A DNA stretch of 46,379 bases, from positions 1-46,379 of the forward strand of contig NZ_JABBJF010000035.1 in assembly GCF_014218705.1 (NCBI RefSeq), in the 5' to 3' direction. The notes beneath the pieces are model-generated. The model made no database searches. It saw nothing but the letters and a program-made list of their open reading frames with translations, and was not told the DNA's origin. Source of the stretch: Kluyvera sichuanensis (GTDB lineage Bacteria; Pseudomonadota; Gammaproteobacteria; Enterobacterales; Enterobacteriaceae). The position numbers were made by a program, and so were the translations under genes. Below, piece after piece: positions 32,546 to 42,135 of this stretch (positions are counted from its first letter, which is position 1; every line of letters begins with the position of its first letter).

Positions 32546-34456
32546 ATGGGCATTTTTAGTATTGCCAACCAGCACATCCGCTTTGCCGTCAAACTGGCAT
32601 GCGCGGTGGTGCTGGCGCTGTTTGTCGGCTTTCACTTTCAGCTTGAAACGCCCCGCTGGGCGGTACTGACTGCCGCTATCGTGGCGGCTGGCCCGGCCTT
32701 TGCTGCAGGTGGGGAACCCTATGCAGGGGCGATTCGCTATCGTGGGATGCTGCGTATTGTCGGCACCTTTATTGGCTGTATTGCGGCGCTAGTGATTATC
32801 ATCGCCATGATTCGCGCGCCGCTGCTGATGCTGTTGGTCTGTAGTATCTGGGCCGGTTTCTGTACCTGGATCTCCTCGCTGGTGCGCGTGGAGAACTCCT
32901 ATGCCTGGGGGCTCTCCGGCTACACGGCGCTGATTATCGTCATCACCATTCAGGCCGAACCGTTGCTGACGCCGCAGTTTGCCGTTGAGCGCTGCAGCGA
33001 GATCGTGCTGGGGATTATCTGTGCGATCGTCGCCGATCTCCTGTTTTCGCCGCGATCGATCAAAAAAGAGATCGATAACGAACTCGACGGTATCCTCATC
33101 GATCAATATCGCCTGATGCAGCTGTGTATCAAGCACGGCGACAGCGATGAAATGGACAAGGCCTGGCTGGCGCTGCTGCGGCGTACGGCAGCGCTGGAAG
33201 GGATGCGCGGCAACCTGAATATGGAGTCCTCACGCTGGGCGTGGGCCAACCGCCGACTGAAGGCGCTGAATACCGTTTCGTTGACCATGGTGACCCAGGC
33301 TTGTGAAACCTTCATCATGCAAAACTCGCGGCCTGAGCTGGTCACTGACGCCTATCGCGAGCTGTTCGAAGAGCCGGTTGAGACGGTGCAGGATGTTCAT
33401 CGTCAGCTTAAACGGATGCGCCGCGTGCTGGCGTGGACAGGCGAGCACGATACGCCGGTCACTATCTACAGCTGGGTAGGGGCCGCGACGCGTTATCTGC
33501 TGCTCAAGCGCGGGGTGATTGGCAATGCCAAAATCAGCGCCCGCGAAGAAGAGATCCTGCAAAGTGAAGTGGTGGTGCGCCCGGAATCCGCCGAGCGTCA
33601 CCACGCGATGATTAACTTCTGGCGCACCACGCTCTCCTGCGCGCTGGGCATTCTGTTCTGGCTGTGGACCGGCTGGACCTCCGGTAGCGGGGCGATGGTA
33701 ATGATCGCCGTGGTCACCTCGCTGGCAATGCGTCTGCCGAACCCGCGCATGGTGGCGATAGACTTTATCTACGGCACCATCGCGGCGCTGCCGCTGGGGG
33801 CGCTCTATTTCCTGATCATCATTCCCGCGACCCAGCAAAGCATGCTGCTGCTGTGTATTAGCCTGGCGGTGATGTGCTTCTTTATCGGTATTGAAGTGCA
33901 AAAACGGCGGCTGGGCTCGATGGGGGCACTGGCCAGTACCATCAACATCCTGGTGCTGGATAACCCGATGACCTTCCACTTCAGCCAGTTCCTTGATAGC
34001 GCATTAGGGCAGATTGTTGGCTGCTTCATGGCGTTTATCGTTATTCTGCTGATCCGCGATAACTCCCGCCTGCGTACCGGGCGCGTGCTGCTGAACCAGT
34101 TTGTGTTTGCGGCGGTATCGGCGATGACCACCAATATGGCGCGTCGGAAAGAGAACCATCTGCCGGGGCTCTACCAGCAGCTGTTCTTACTGCTGAACAA
34201 GTTCCCCGGTGATATTGCCAAGTTCCGCCTGGCGCTGACGCTGATTATTGCGCACCAACGTCTGCGCGATGCGCCCATTCCGGTGAATGACGATCTGTCG
34301 GCGTTCCACCGCCAACTGCGCCGCACGGCTGACAAGGTGATCTCTGCCAGCAGCGACTCCGGGAGCCCTACCACCATTCCGCGCGATGCGCCCCTAACGG
34401 CATGGCCGGCATCGCAAACGCCATCGGTGTTTGTGCAAGTTCCAGCGCGCTGTTGA
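32546..34456 (+). CDS. aaeB: AaeB, aromatic acid efflux pump subunit with replaced C-terminus
   Basis: A 636-residue inner-membrane protein of the aromatic acid exporter (FUSC) family, which exports p-hydroxybenzoate and related acids with AaeA. It starts [20 protein letters not shown] and matches E. coli AaeB through two membrane halves (about 1-170 and 360-520) and the soluble region to about residue 606 ([12 protein letters not shown]). E. coli AaeB then continues with a charged helical tail of about 50 residues. Here that tail is absent; about 30 unrelated residues ([20 protein letters not shown]...) are read from the antisense strand of the neighbouring CoA-transferase gene. The 3' ends of the two genes overlap by 89 bp. 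Membrane parts are complete, so activity is possible but not certain. Confidence 0.9.
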   Translation: MGIFSIANQHIRFAVKLACAVVLALFVGFHFQLETPRWAVLTAAIVAAGPAFAAGGEPYAGAIRYRGMLRIVGTFIGCIAALVIIIAMIRAPLLMLLVCSIWAGFCTWISSLVRVENSYAWGLSGYTALIIVITIQAEPLLTPQFAVERCSEIVLGIICAIVADLLFSPRSIKKEIDNELDGILIDQYRLMQLCIKHGDSDEMDKAWLALLRRTAALEGMRGNLNMESSRWAWANRRLKALNTVSLTMVTQACETFIMQNSRPELVTDAYRELFEEPVETVQDVHRQLKRMRRVLAWTGEHDTPVTIYSWVGAATRYLLLKRGVIGNAKISAREEEILQSEVVVRPESAERHHAMINFWRTTLSCALGILFWLWTGWTSGSGAMVMIAVVTSLAMRLPNPRMVAIDFIYGTIAALPLGALYFLIIIPATQQSMLLLCISLAVMCFFIGIEVQKRRLGSMGALASTINILVLDNPMTFHFSQFLDSALGQIVGCFMAFIVILLIRDNSRLRTGRVLLNQFVFAAVSAMTTNMARRKENHLPGLYQQLFLLLNKFPGDIAKFRLALTLIIAHQRLRDAPIPVNDDLSAFHRQLRRTADKVISASSDSGSPTTIPRDAPLTAWPASQTPSVFVQVPARC

Positions 34457-35744
34457 AGTAGCTTAACTCGCCGAATGGTCCCTGCTCGGTCACCATACAA
34501 CGGGTAATCGCCGCTTCGCTTGGTGGCGCAATCGTCTGATAATCCGCCTGCTTGCCCAACTGTTGCAGCCACGTCGCCGTCCGGCACAATGACACATCTA
34601 CCCGCCATGCACCGCCTTCATTACGCTGACGCTCCAGCGCCATCAACACGCCAAGCGTGGCGAGATAGCCGCTGAGATAATCATTCGGATAGGTTGGCCC
34701 CAGCACCGGCTGGCCTGCGCCGCCCTGGGCTACCGCCATACCGGTCACGGTCTGAGCAAGCTGCTCGAAGCCCGGCCGTGTTTTCCACGGCCCACGATGG
34801 CCGTAGCAGTTCAGGTTAACCGCAATGATTTGGGGATTGATCTGCGCCATCTCTTCATCACTCAGGCCATAGCGGGCAAGCGCGCCGGGACGGTAGCTTT
34901 GCACAAACACATCGCCTTCGCGGACCAGCTTCGCCGCCGTCTCGCGACCTTCGGCGGTGGAGAGTTCAAGATACGCGTTGCGTTTGCCGTGGTTGGTATC
35001 AACGTCGAACGGCAAAATACGTGGGCGATAAGGGGATGAAAGGTGCAGTACATCGGCACCCATTTGCGCCAGGCCGCGGGTCGCTGTTGGCCCAGCGATC
35101 ACGTGGGTGGCGTCCAGCACGCGCAGCGACTTCAGCACCCGTGGCGTGTCGTAACGGCGGGCTTTCGGTGCGCTATCGGTCATCCGTGTCAGGCGAATCA
35201 GCGGCTCCTGACTCACCGCCAGCCCCTGCGGATGTGCCAGCCACTCTTCACGACTGCGGGCAATGGCAGCGCACAGCCCAGCGTCGGCAATGGTCTGCTC
35301 CAGCTTTTGCGCCTCCCACTTCGCCACGGCCTGCGCCACGCGGCTACGGTTATTGGGCACGTCGAGAATATCCAGAATGCCATCACGCAAACGCGGATAG
35401 CCGCCGTGCAGGAAAATCCAGCGGTTGTCGGCGGTGAGATAGAAATCAGTGGTGGGGTAGTCCGGGTCATTGTACTGCCAGTTATAGCCGTTCTGCTGCT
35501 GGAAGGTGACCGCGTGGGTTGAGGCGGCAGCGCTATGGCAATCAACGGTAATTTCCTGCTGCTTACCTCGCAGCACATCGAGCATCAGCCCTTGTAGCGC
35601 TAGCGCGGAGGCGGCCGCCTCTCCAATGGCAAACGGCGTCGGATAGACCGGTTCTGTACCGGTGAACGTCACGCGATCGCTCGCCAGATGTGCCAGCCCA
35701 AGCTCGTGGCACAGCTTATCAAAAACAGGATATTCACGTTTCAC
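34368..35744 (-). CDS. CoA-transferase family III (CaiB/BaiF-like) protein
   Basis: A 458-residue protein of the family III CoA-transferases, which move CoA between carboxylic acids. The recognisable core lies at about 200-390: [20 protein letters not shown], the CoA-binding [19 protein letters not shown] (302-320), and the probable catalytic Asp355 in [20 protein letters not shown]. An extra N-terminal half of about 200 residues precedes it, so the protein is longer than single-domain members (about 400). It starts at GTG 35744 with AAGGAG seven bases upstream. The acid substrate is not predictable. It is divergent from the aldehyde dehydrogenase gene, and its stop codon lies within about 13 bp of the point where aaeB homology ends. 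Confidence 0.85.
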   Translation of the reverse strand: MKREYPVFDKLCHELGLAHLASDRVTFTGTEPVYPTPFAIGEAAASALALQGLMLDVLRGKQQEITVDCHSAAASTHAVTFQQQNGYNWQYNDPDYPTTDFYLTADNRWIFLHGGYPRLRDGILDILDVPNNRSRVAQAVAKWEAQKLEQTIADAGLCAAIARSREEWLAHPQGLAVSQEPLIRLTRMTDSAPKARRYDTPRVLKSLRVLDATHVIAGPTATRGLAQMGADVLHLSSPYRPRILPFDVDTNHGKRNAYLELSTAEGRETAAKLVREGDVFVQSYRPGALARYGLSDEEMAQINPQIIAVNLNCYGHRGPWKTRPGFEQLAQTVTGMAVAQGGAGQPVLGPTYPNDYLSGYLATLGVLMALERQRNEGGAWRVDVSLCRTATWLQQLGKQADYQTIAPPSEAAITRCMVTEQGPFGELSYFNSALELAQTPMAFAMPAMPLGAHRAEWW

Positions 35745-35844
35745 CGCAGGCTCCTTTCCGTTAATAAGACTATCGTTATTCTGACAACTATTACGCTAAA
35801 AGCGATAGCTATACTTAGATGGAAACACTTTTCAGGAGGGTGTA
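35745..35844. promoter_or_regulatory. Divergent promoter region, CoA-transferase / aldehyde dehydrogenase
   Basis: This 100-bp region serves both genes. A good -10 box TATACT (35810-35815) faces the aldehyde dehydrogenase, but no matching -35 is seen 17 bp upstream. CTATCG (35770-35775) and CGATAG (35803-35808) form a widely spaced dyad. AGGAGGG precedes the aldehyde dehydrogenase ATG. No regulator gene is adjacent. Confidence 0.5.
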
Positions 35845-37299
35845 ATGACCACGCAAGCATGGCAGGACAACGATCTCTTTCAAACGGGCTACCTGGTGAA
35901 CGGCGAATGGCATCAGCTCGACACCACCTTTGATGTGCTCAACCCCGCGACGGGCGAGGTCGTCGCCAAAGTCGCGAAGGCCGGAAAGCAGGAAACGGAA
36001 CAGGCGATTGCCGCCGCCGCCCGCGCGTTCCCACTCTGGCGGGGGAAAACGGCGAAGGCGCGATCGGAGCTGCTGTATCGCTGGTATCAGCTCATCATCG
36101 AACATAAAAGCTGGCTGGCGAAACTGATGACCATCGAACAGGGCAAACCGCTGAAAGAGGCGGAGGGCGAGGTGGACTACGCGGCGAGCTTTATCCAGTG
36201 GTTTGCCGAACAGGGAAAACGGGCTAACGGCGAGATAATTCCACCGGCGAAGCCGGGTTCACGCATTCTGGCAACCCGCGAGCCTATCGGGGTGGTGGCG
36301 GCGATTACGCCGTGGAACTTCCCGATGGCGATGCTCACCCGTAAGCTTGGCCCAGCGCTGGCGGCTGGCTGTACCGGGGTGATTAAACCCGCCAATAACA
36401 CGCCACTGTGCGCGTTCGCACTGCTGGTGCTGGCGAAGAAAGCGGGGATTCCGGACGGGGTGCTGAACGCCGTGGCGGGGAATACGCTGGAGATTAGCGA
36501 TGCGATTATGGCAAGCCATGACGTGCGAAAAATCTCCTTTACCGGATCAACCTCGGTGGGCAAAACGCTGGCGCGTAACGCTGCGGAAACCATGAAGAAA
36601 GTCTCTATGGAGCTCGGCGGCAACGCGCCGTACATCGTCTTTGAAGATGCGGATATTGATGCTGCCGTACAGGGTGCTATCGCCAATAAGTTCCGCAACG
36701 CCGGACAGGTGTGCGTGAGTGTAAACCGTTTTTATATTCACGACAGCGTGTATGAGCGCTTCGTCAGCCAGCTTGCCGCCGCCGTGAAGGCGCTGAAGGT
36801 GGGGAACGGGCTGGATGACGGCGTGATCGTGGGGCCATTGATTGAGGCCGCGGCGGTTAAAAAAGTGCGCGAACACGTTGAGGATGCTGTAGCGAAAGGA
36901 GCCAAAGTGCTAGCTGGTGGGCAGCCGCATGCGCTGGGCGGTAACTTCTGGCAGCCGACGGTGCTGGGTGACTGTCAGGAAAAAATGCTGCTGGCGCAGG
37001 AGGAGACGTTCGGTCCTCTGGCGGCCTGCTTCCGTTTTAGCGATGAAGACGAAGTTATTCAGCGCGCGAATAATACGCCTTACGGCCTGGCGGCCTATTT
37101 CTACACTCAGAACTTGTCCCGCGTCTTCCGTGTCTCGCAGGCGCTGGAGAGCGGTATGATCGGCATTAACGAATGTGCCGTTTCAACCGAGCTGGGGCCG
37201 TTTGGCGGCGTGAAGGAGTCGGGGCTTGGGCGTGAAGGTTCAGTACTGGGGCTGGAAGAGTACCTCGAGGTGAAAACGCTGCACATTGGGGGACTTTAG
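35845..37299 (+). CDS. NAD(P)-dependent aldehyde dehydrogenase, succinate-semialdehyde type
   Basis: A 484-residue aldehyde dehydrogenase closest in layout to GabD-like succinate/glutarate semialdehyde dehydrogenases. Catalytic residues are present: Asn158 (ITPWNFP), Glu256 (SMELGGNAP), Cys290 (NAGQVCVSVNRFY), plus GSTSVGK (235-240) and FGPLAACF. The cofactor motif reads KPANNTP at 181-187, with Asn where NAD-type enzymes usually have Glu (KPxE); this may permit NADP, but that is inference. The substrate is unknown. It is divergent from the CoA-transferase gene, and yhcO follows 27 bp downstream with no terminator between, so yhcO may be cotranscribed. Confidence 0.9.
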   Translation: MTTQAWQDNDLFQTGYLVNGEWHQLDTTFDVLNPATGEVVAKVAKAGKQETEQAIAAAARAFPLWRGKTAKARSELLYRWYQLIIEHKSWLAKLMTIEQGKPLKEAEGEVDYAASFIQWFAEQGKRANGEIIPPAKPGSRILATREPIGVVAAITPWNFPMAMLTRKLGPALAAGCTGVIKPANNTPLCAFALLVLAKKAGIPDGVLNAVAGNTLEISDAIMASHDVRKISFTGSTSVGKTLARNAAETMKKVSMELGGNAPYIVFEDADIDAAVQGAIANKFRNAGQVCVSVNRFYIHDSVYERFVSQLAAAVKALKVGNGLDDGVIVGPLIEAAAVKKVREHVEDAVAKGAKVLAGGQPHALGGNFWQPTVLGDCQEKMLLAQEETFGPLAACFRFSDEDEVIQRANNTPYGLAAYFYTQNLSRVFRVSQALESGMIGINECAVSTELGPFGGVKESGLGREGSVLGLEEYLEVKTLHIGGL

Positions 37300-37326
37300 T
37301 CTGTTGAATAGGGGAGAGGGCGTAAG

Positions 37327-37602
37327 ATGAAAATCTATACTTTTGATTTTGACGAGATAGAGGATCAGGGCGATTTTTATCGGGAGTTCGCCCGTCTTTT
37401 TGCCCTCGATCGTGAGTCGATTCGCGATCTGGACGCGCTCTGGAGCGTGGTGACCGGCAATGTAATACCGCTACCGCTGGAGATTGAATTCCTGCACATG
37501 GACGATAAGCAGCGACGACGCTACGGCGCGCTGATTCTGCTGTTTGATGAAGCGGAAGAGGAGTTGGAAGGCATGCTGCGGTTTAACGTTCAGCGCGGAT
37601 AA
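37327..37602 (+). CDS. yhcO: YhcO, barstar-family protein
   Basis: A 91-residue acidic protein of the barstar (ribonuclease inhibitor) family, matching E. coli YhcO (90). The barstar-like opening [20 protein letters not shown] and the central [11 protein letters not shown] are clear. No barnase-like gene is nearby, so it is probably not an antitoxin; its role is unknown. It has a strong GGGGAGAGGG upstream. In E. coli it follows aaeB directly; here the aldehyde dehydrogenase gene comes before it. Confidence 0.94.
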   Translation: MKIYTFDFDEIEDQGDFYREFARLFALDRESIRDLDALWSVVTGNVIPLPLEIEFLHMDDKQRRRYGALILLFDEAEEELEGMLRFNVQRG

Positions 37603-37629
37603 AAAAAGCCCTCGCCGAAAGGCGAGGGC
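37601..37629. terminator. Terminator between yhcO and yhcN paralogue
   Basis: Perfect 9-bp stem GCCCTCGCC / GGCGAGGGC with GAAA loop. On the minus strand seven T follow, ending the yhcN-type transcript; it also lies directly after yhcO. A second small hairpin GTCGTC / GACGAC is at 37632-37649. Confidence 0.9.
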
Positions 37630-37655
37630 AAGTCGTCGGACAAGACGACGAGGGT

Positions 37656-37922
37656 TTATTTGTACAGTTCAGCCGTAGCGTGCGAGCTGTCGCCGGAACG
37701 GGCTTCGATAATGCGGTAGCTGCTAGCGCCTTCTTTCTCTGCTTTTGCGGCTAACTGGCTACGCATATCCATTGGGTCGCTACCTATCTGTGAAACGGAA
37801 ACGGTGCCGATGGACTGTAGGTTCTGTGCCTGATCTGCACTCACCTGATGTACTGCGGCGCTTGCGCCGAAAGAGAGTACGGATGCCAGACCAAGGGATG
37901 CGATGATAATTGCGCTTTTCAT
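37656..37922 (-). CDS. YhcN-like DUF1471 periplasmic protein (second copy)
   Basis: An 88-residue protein of the DUF1471/YhcN-BhsA family. Residues 1-23 are a Sec signal (MKSAIIIASLGLASVLSFGA, cleaved after ASA), followed by a mature domain with the family features QSIGTVSVS, PMDMRSQLAAKAEKEGASSY and the ending SHATAELYK. It is about half identical to the neighbouring YhcN, so the pair is an old tandem duplication. Family members respond to acid, peroxide or biofilm conditions. E. coli has a single gene at this site. Confidence 0.9.
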   Translation of the reverse strand: MKSAIIIASLGLASVLSFGASAAVHQVSADQAQNLQSIGTVSVSQIGSDPMDMRSQLAAKAEKEGASSYRIIEARSGDSSHATAELYK

Positions 37923-38022
37923 ATACTTTACTCCTCACCTTATTTTGCAGCGGTGAGAGGATGCTGATGCTTATTCCTGGGACCGCTGGGGATATTTTTT
38001 TTCAATACCGACGTACTGCGTC

Positions 38023-38286
38023 TTATTTATACAGTTCAGCCGTTGCATGCCAGCGATCGCCAGTACGCGCTTCAATGATGCGGTAAGACGATGCACCTTG
38101 TTCTTCCGCTTTCTTGTTCAGCATCTCATGCATATCCATCGGGGTTGAACCGACGGAACCAATGGAAACGGTGCCGATTGACTGACGGGTTTGTGCCTGG
38201 TCGCTGTTGATAGAATCAGCGGCGAAAGCGCCAAACGAGATAACGGATAGGATGCTCAGAGCGGCAACGGTAGTTTTGATTTTCAT
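38023..38286 (-). CDS. yhcN: YhcN, DUF1471 periplasmic stress protein
   Basis: An 87-residue protein matching E. coli YhcN in length and most residues. ATG 38286 (MKIKTTVAALSILSVISFGA) is chosen because of GAGGTGAG just upstream. It has a signal peptide cleaved near AFA-AD and a mature DUF1471 domain (RQSIGTVSIGSV, TPMDMHEMLNKKAEEQGASS, DRWHATAELYK). In E. coli YhcN is linked to response to cytoplasmic acid and hydrogen peroxide. The 100-bp gap to the second copy has no clear terminator, so both may be on one transcript. Confidence 0.93.
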   Translation of the reverse strand: MKIKTTVAALSILSVISFGAFAADSINSDQAQTRQSIGTVSIGSVGSTPMDMHEMLNKKAEEQGASSYRIIEARTGDRWHATAELYK

Positions 38287-38662
38287 GATACTCACCTCGT
38301 CGAATTTTTTTGGAAGGCCTTTGTTTTGTGACCCTCATCACGAAATTAAGTATACACTAATCACATGAAATATTAATACCCCGCTAATTGTTTCTCGTGT
38401 AATTACTTGTCAGGAATCGTCATTTTTAGAACATATACGTATAAAAAAACGCATATTTTGGCAAAGTTGTCGGCCAATAATGCGTAAAATCAAAAAGATA
38501 GGATAATTTGATGTTTTGTGCGCTTAAGTCGGGATATATTCACTGCATCTATGTGAATGCACAAAGAATCGCACTAAATGTTAACGGAACGGCAGTGAAA
38601 ACGGCGGGGCGTTGGCGGGAAAACAGACTCCTCCGGAGGAACCAGAGGAGTATCGCGAGGGA
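38287..38662. promoter_or_regulatory. yhcN promoter region and argR terminator
   Basis: 376 bp without a credible gene. Near argR, ACTCCTC (38627-38633) and GAGGAGT (38645-38651) form a hairpin followed on the minus strand by CTGTTTTCCC, the probable argR terminator. Further left, ACGCATATTTTGGC (38449-38462) and GCCAATAATGCGT (38473-38485) form an imperfect inverted repeat about 165 bp before yhcN, a possible operator. The segment next to yhcN is AT-rich and should contain its promoter. Confidence 0.55.
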
Positions 38663-39136
<474 letters not shown>

Positions 39137-39158
39137 TCACCTGACTATGGTGGTGAAA

Positions 39159-39196
39159 TTAACATTATTATGCATATAGGTGAATTTTTATGCAAA
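39159..39196 (-). promoter_or_regulatory. argR promoter with two ARG boxes
   Basis: Two 18-bp ARG-box-like sites lie side by side with a 2-bp gap: cores AACATTATTATGCA (39161-39174) and TGAATTTTTATGCA (39181-39194). On the minus strand a -35 TTGCAT (39190-39195) and -10 CATAAT (39167-39172), 17 bp apart, are covered by the boxes, fitting ArgR autorepression as known in E. coli. Confidence 0.8.
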
Positions 39197-39409
39197 ACAA
39201 TTTATCCCAAGGGGCTAGGCCAAATAGAGAAAGGCGGGATTTTAGCAAAAATTAGACCTAAGAAACATGCCTATATCACGGGATCCAAATAAGTTAAAAG
39301 TAAATGAATTGTTATTAAATTGCTGTTGTTTTACGCAACATGCTGAGTATATTGTAATCGATAGTTGATGAAAGTTTGGTTTCGTAGATAGACCTTTTTC
39401 TGGGAGTAG

Positions 39410-39445
39410 TGCGGTAACGCCAGCAATGCTGCTGGAGGCTCCGCA
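39410..39445 (+). other. Hairpin in the argR-mdh intergenic region
   Basis: TGCGG (39410-39414) pairs with CCGCA (39441-39445), and inside it CCAGCA (39420-39425) pairs with TGCTGG (39430-39435) around ATGC. It lies about 145 bp before mdh and could be in the mdh leader or a regulatory site. The remaining 39197-39588 is AT-rich non-coding DNA expected to hold the mdh promoter, with a CAGGT-TATT-ACCTG dyad at 39545-39558. Confidence 0.5.
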
Positions 39446-39507
39446 TTCTGTAAGCAATTATATTGTAATTATTTACCTTGTGAATTAAGGTCGCCGCAAC
39501 GGAGTAA

Positions 39508-40527
<1,020 letters not shown>

Positions 40528-40535
40528 TGTGTGAT

Positions 40536-40560
40536 GCCGGAACGTTCGTTCCGGCTTCTT
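40536..40560 (+). terminator. mdh terminator
   Basis: 8-bp stem GCCGGAAC / GTTCCGGC followed by TTCTTTC, nine bases past the mdh stop codon. Confidence 0.85.
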
Positions 40561-40648
40561 TCGGGCCGCGTGCCCGCAAACAGGTTGCTCGATCAAACGT
40601 TAAATCTGCTAAACTCCCCGCGTCTTATTGGTTATCAACGAGAACGTC

Positions 40649-41278
40649 GTGAAAAAGATCCAAAGAAAGCAAACTCGCGATCACATTACCCAAATGCTGC
40701 GCTATGAGATTCTCTCCGGCAATATTCGTGCAGGAGAAGAGCTGGCGCAGGAGAGTATTGCTGAGCAGTTGGGGCTTTCTCGCATGCCGGTTCGCGAGGC
40801 ACTGCAGTCGCTTGAGCAAGAAGGATTTTTGATCCGTTTGCCCAATCGGCATATGCAGGTTGCCCATCTTGAGCCCGACCATGTCAGCCATATTTTTCGC
40901 GTTATTGCGGTGATGGCTGCAGAGTTGTTTACGCTTATTCCGTCAACGGCATCAGACGTGCTGAGCGCTCGCGCCCAGGCGCTGGCGAGCGGGCAAGACA
41001 AAACGCTTGAGCTTGAGTTTCACCTTGCGCTGATTGCTTATGTTAACAATCGCTATCTTGAGAAAGCCTATCAGCAGTTCCTGGATGGCTATATCTCCTA
41101 TGTGATTCTACATCTGAAGGAAGAGTGCCAGGAGTCAGCGTTGCTGCTGATGGAACTCAGCGCGGCGATAGGCCGGGGCCAACACGACGAGATTGTGCAG
41201 GCTACGCAGCGTTATTTCCTCTCTTTAGCGGAAATAATGCGTCAACATATGAAGGATTGGGAAAGTGCAGAAGCCTAA
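40649..41278 (+). CDS. GntR/FCD-family regulator 1
   Basis: A GntR-type regulator with an N-terminal winged HTH (about 10-70: TRDHITQMLRYEILSGNIRA, ESIAEQLGLSRMPVREALQS) and a C-terminal FCD-like helical domain. The start is uncertain: GTG 40649 (209 residues, VKKIQRKQ) is preferred with ACGAGAA upstream; a TTG at 40628 is also in frame. It lies between mdh and the dicarboxylate genes, and its stop overlaps the next regulator by 14 bp. In Salmonella the equivalent position beside mdh also has two regulators before the tartrate genes. The FCD metal-ligand set looks reduced compared with regulator 2. Confidence 0.85.
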   Translation: MKKIQRKQTRDHITQMLRYEILSGNIRAGEELAQESIAEQLGLSRMPVREALQSLEQEGFLIRLPNRHMQVAHLEPDHVSHIFRVIAVMAAELFTLIPSTASDVLSARAQALASGQDKTLELEFHLALIAYVNNRYLEKAYQQFLDGYISYVILHLKEECQESALLLMELSAAIGRGQHDEIVQATQRYFLSLAEIMRQHMKDWESAEA

Positions 41279-41930
41279 ATTAGGGAAAATTAAGCTTCTT
41301 TCAGCGAAAGAACAGGTAGCTGCGGTGCTGCGTAAGGCTATTCTGTCGCGGGAATTAGTAGAGGGTCAGGAGATTACCCTGGAAGGGATCGCTGGAATGG
41401 TTGGCGTATCCAGCATGCCAGTACGCGAAGCGTTTCAGATTCTGGCCGCCGATGGGTTAATTAAGGTTCGCCCTAATAAAGGCGCGGTGGTTTTAGGGAT
41501 CAACGAGCAGACGATTCGCGAGCATTATGAGATCCGTGCTCTGCTTGAAAGCGAGGCCGTTGCTAAAGCCTCTCGCCCCGGAACCGATATTTCGCGTATT
41601 GCACAGGTGCATTACGCGGCAGAAAAGGCGCTGGCCGCCAATAACTCCGCTGAATACTCAGACCTGAACCAGGCATTTCACATGGAAATCTGGAATGCGG
41701 CAGGCAATGAAAAGATGAAAGTACTGCTTTGTAACATGTGGAATGGACTCTCAATGGGCCACAAGGTTACCGAAGAAGAGTATGCCGAAATTTCCATCCA
41801 GGAACATAAAAGTATTCTGCAAGCCCTTGAAATTCATGATGAGACGTTGGCCCGGCAGCGTATGCGCGCACACATTATCCGTTCTATGGAGAATATGCTG
41901 ACGCGCTACGTTGAAGAGCCCACATCCTGA
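41265..41930 (+). CDS. GntR/FCD-family regulator 2
   Basis: A 221-residue GntR regulator beginning at GTG 41265 (MQKPKLGKIKLLSAKEQVAA) behind AAGGA. HTH residues about 17-75 include LEGIAGMVGVSSMPVREAFQ and LAADGLIKVRPNKGAVV; the FCD domain (about 85-215) has EHYEIRALLESEAVAKAS, DLNQAFHMEIWNAAGN and EHKSILQALE, with the Asp/His pattern of metal-binding FCD proteins. Translationally coupled to regulator 1, so the two may work together. The likely target is the downstream transporter/hydratase operon, whose upstream region contains a good palindrome. Confidence 0.9.
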   Translation: MQKPKLGKIKLLSAKEQVAAVLRKAILSRELVEGQEITLEGIAGMVGVSSMPVREAFQILAADGLIKVRPNKGAVVLGINEQTIREHYEIRALLESEAVAKASRPGTDISRIAQVHYAAEKALAANNSAEYSDLNQAFHMEIWNAAGNEKMKVLLCNMWNGLSMGHKVTEEEYAEISIQEHKSILQALEIHDETLARQRMRAHIIRSMENMLTRYVEEPTS

Positions 41931-41990
41931 TCTTCCCGCCTGCGTATCACCGCAGGCGATAGCCTTCTGACCCTAATTTCATCGTTGACC

Positions 41991-42015
41991 GTCAGGATCG
42001 TATGACGATCTTGAC
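41991..42015. promoter_or_regulatory. Candidate operator upstream of dicarboxylate operon
   Basis: GTCAGGATCG-TATGA-CGATCTTGAC is an inverted repeat matching at nine of ten positions per arm. It is centred about 84 bp upstream of the predicted transcription start of the DASS gene, a position typical of activator binding. A separate GCCTGCG / CGCAGGC hairpin at 41938-41957 follows regulator 2 and may be a weak terminator. Confidence 0.6.
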
Positions 42016-42051
42016 GCAGATCTCAATCCTGAAGCTTTCCTGAAAAACGAA

Positions 42052-42080
42052 TTGACTTAGTTTTTGTATGGGAATAATTT
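42052..42080 (+). promoter_or_regulatory. Sigma-70 promoter of the dicarboxylate operon
   Basis: TTGACT (42052-42057) and TAATTT (42075-42080) are 17 bp apart, a near-consensus sigma-70 pair. It would start transcription near 42087, about 50 bases before the DASS start codon. Confidence 0.65.
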
Positions 42081-42135
42081 TGCCTCGTCAATATTGGATA
42101 CAATATCATATATCATTGATAGGATAATTATAAAC

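Noticed and set aside
34340-34460. Transposon or IS remnant at the aaeB junction
   Set aside because: I looked for terminal inverted repeats, target duplications and transposase fragments near both ends of the inserted pair and saw none.
37327-37602. YhcO as an antitoxin in a barnase-barstar pair
   Set aside because: No secreted ribonuclease or small toxic partner is adjacent, and yhcO is a conserved single gene in enterobacteria.
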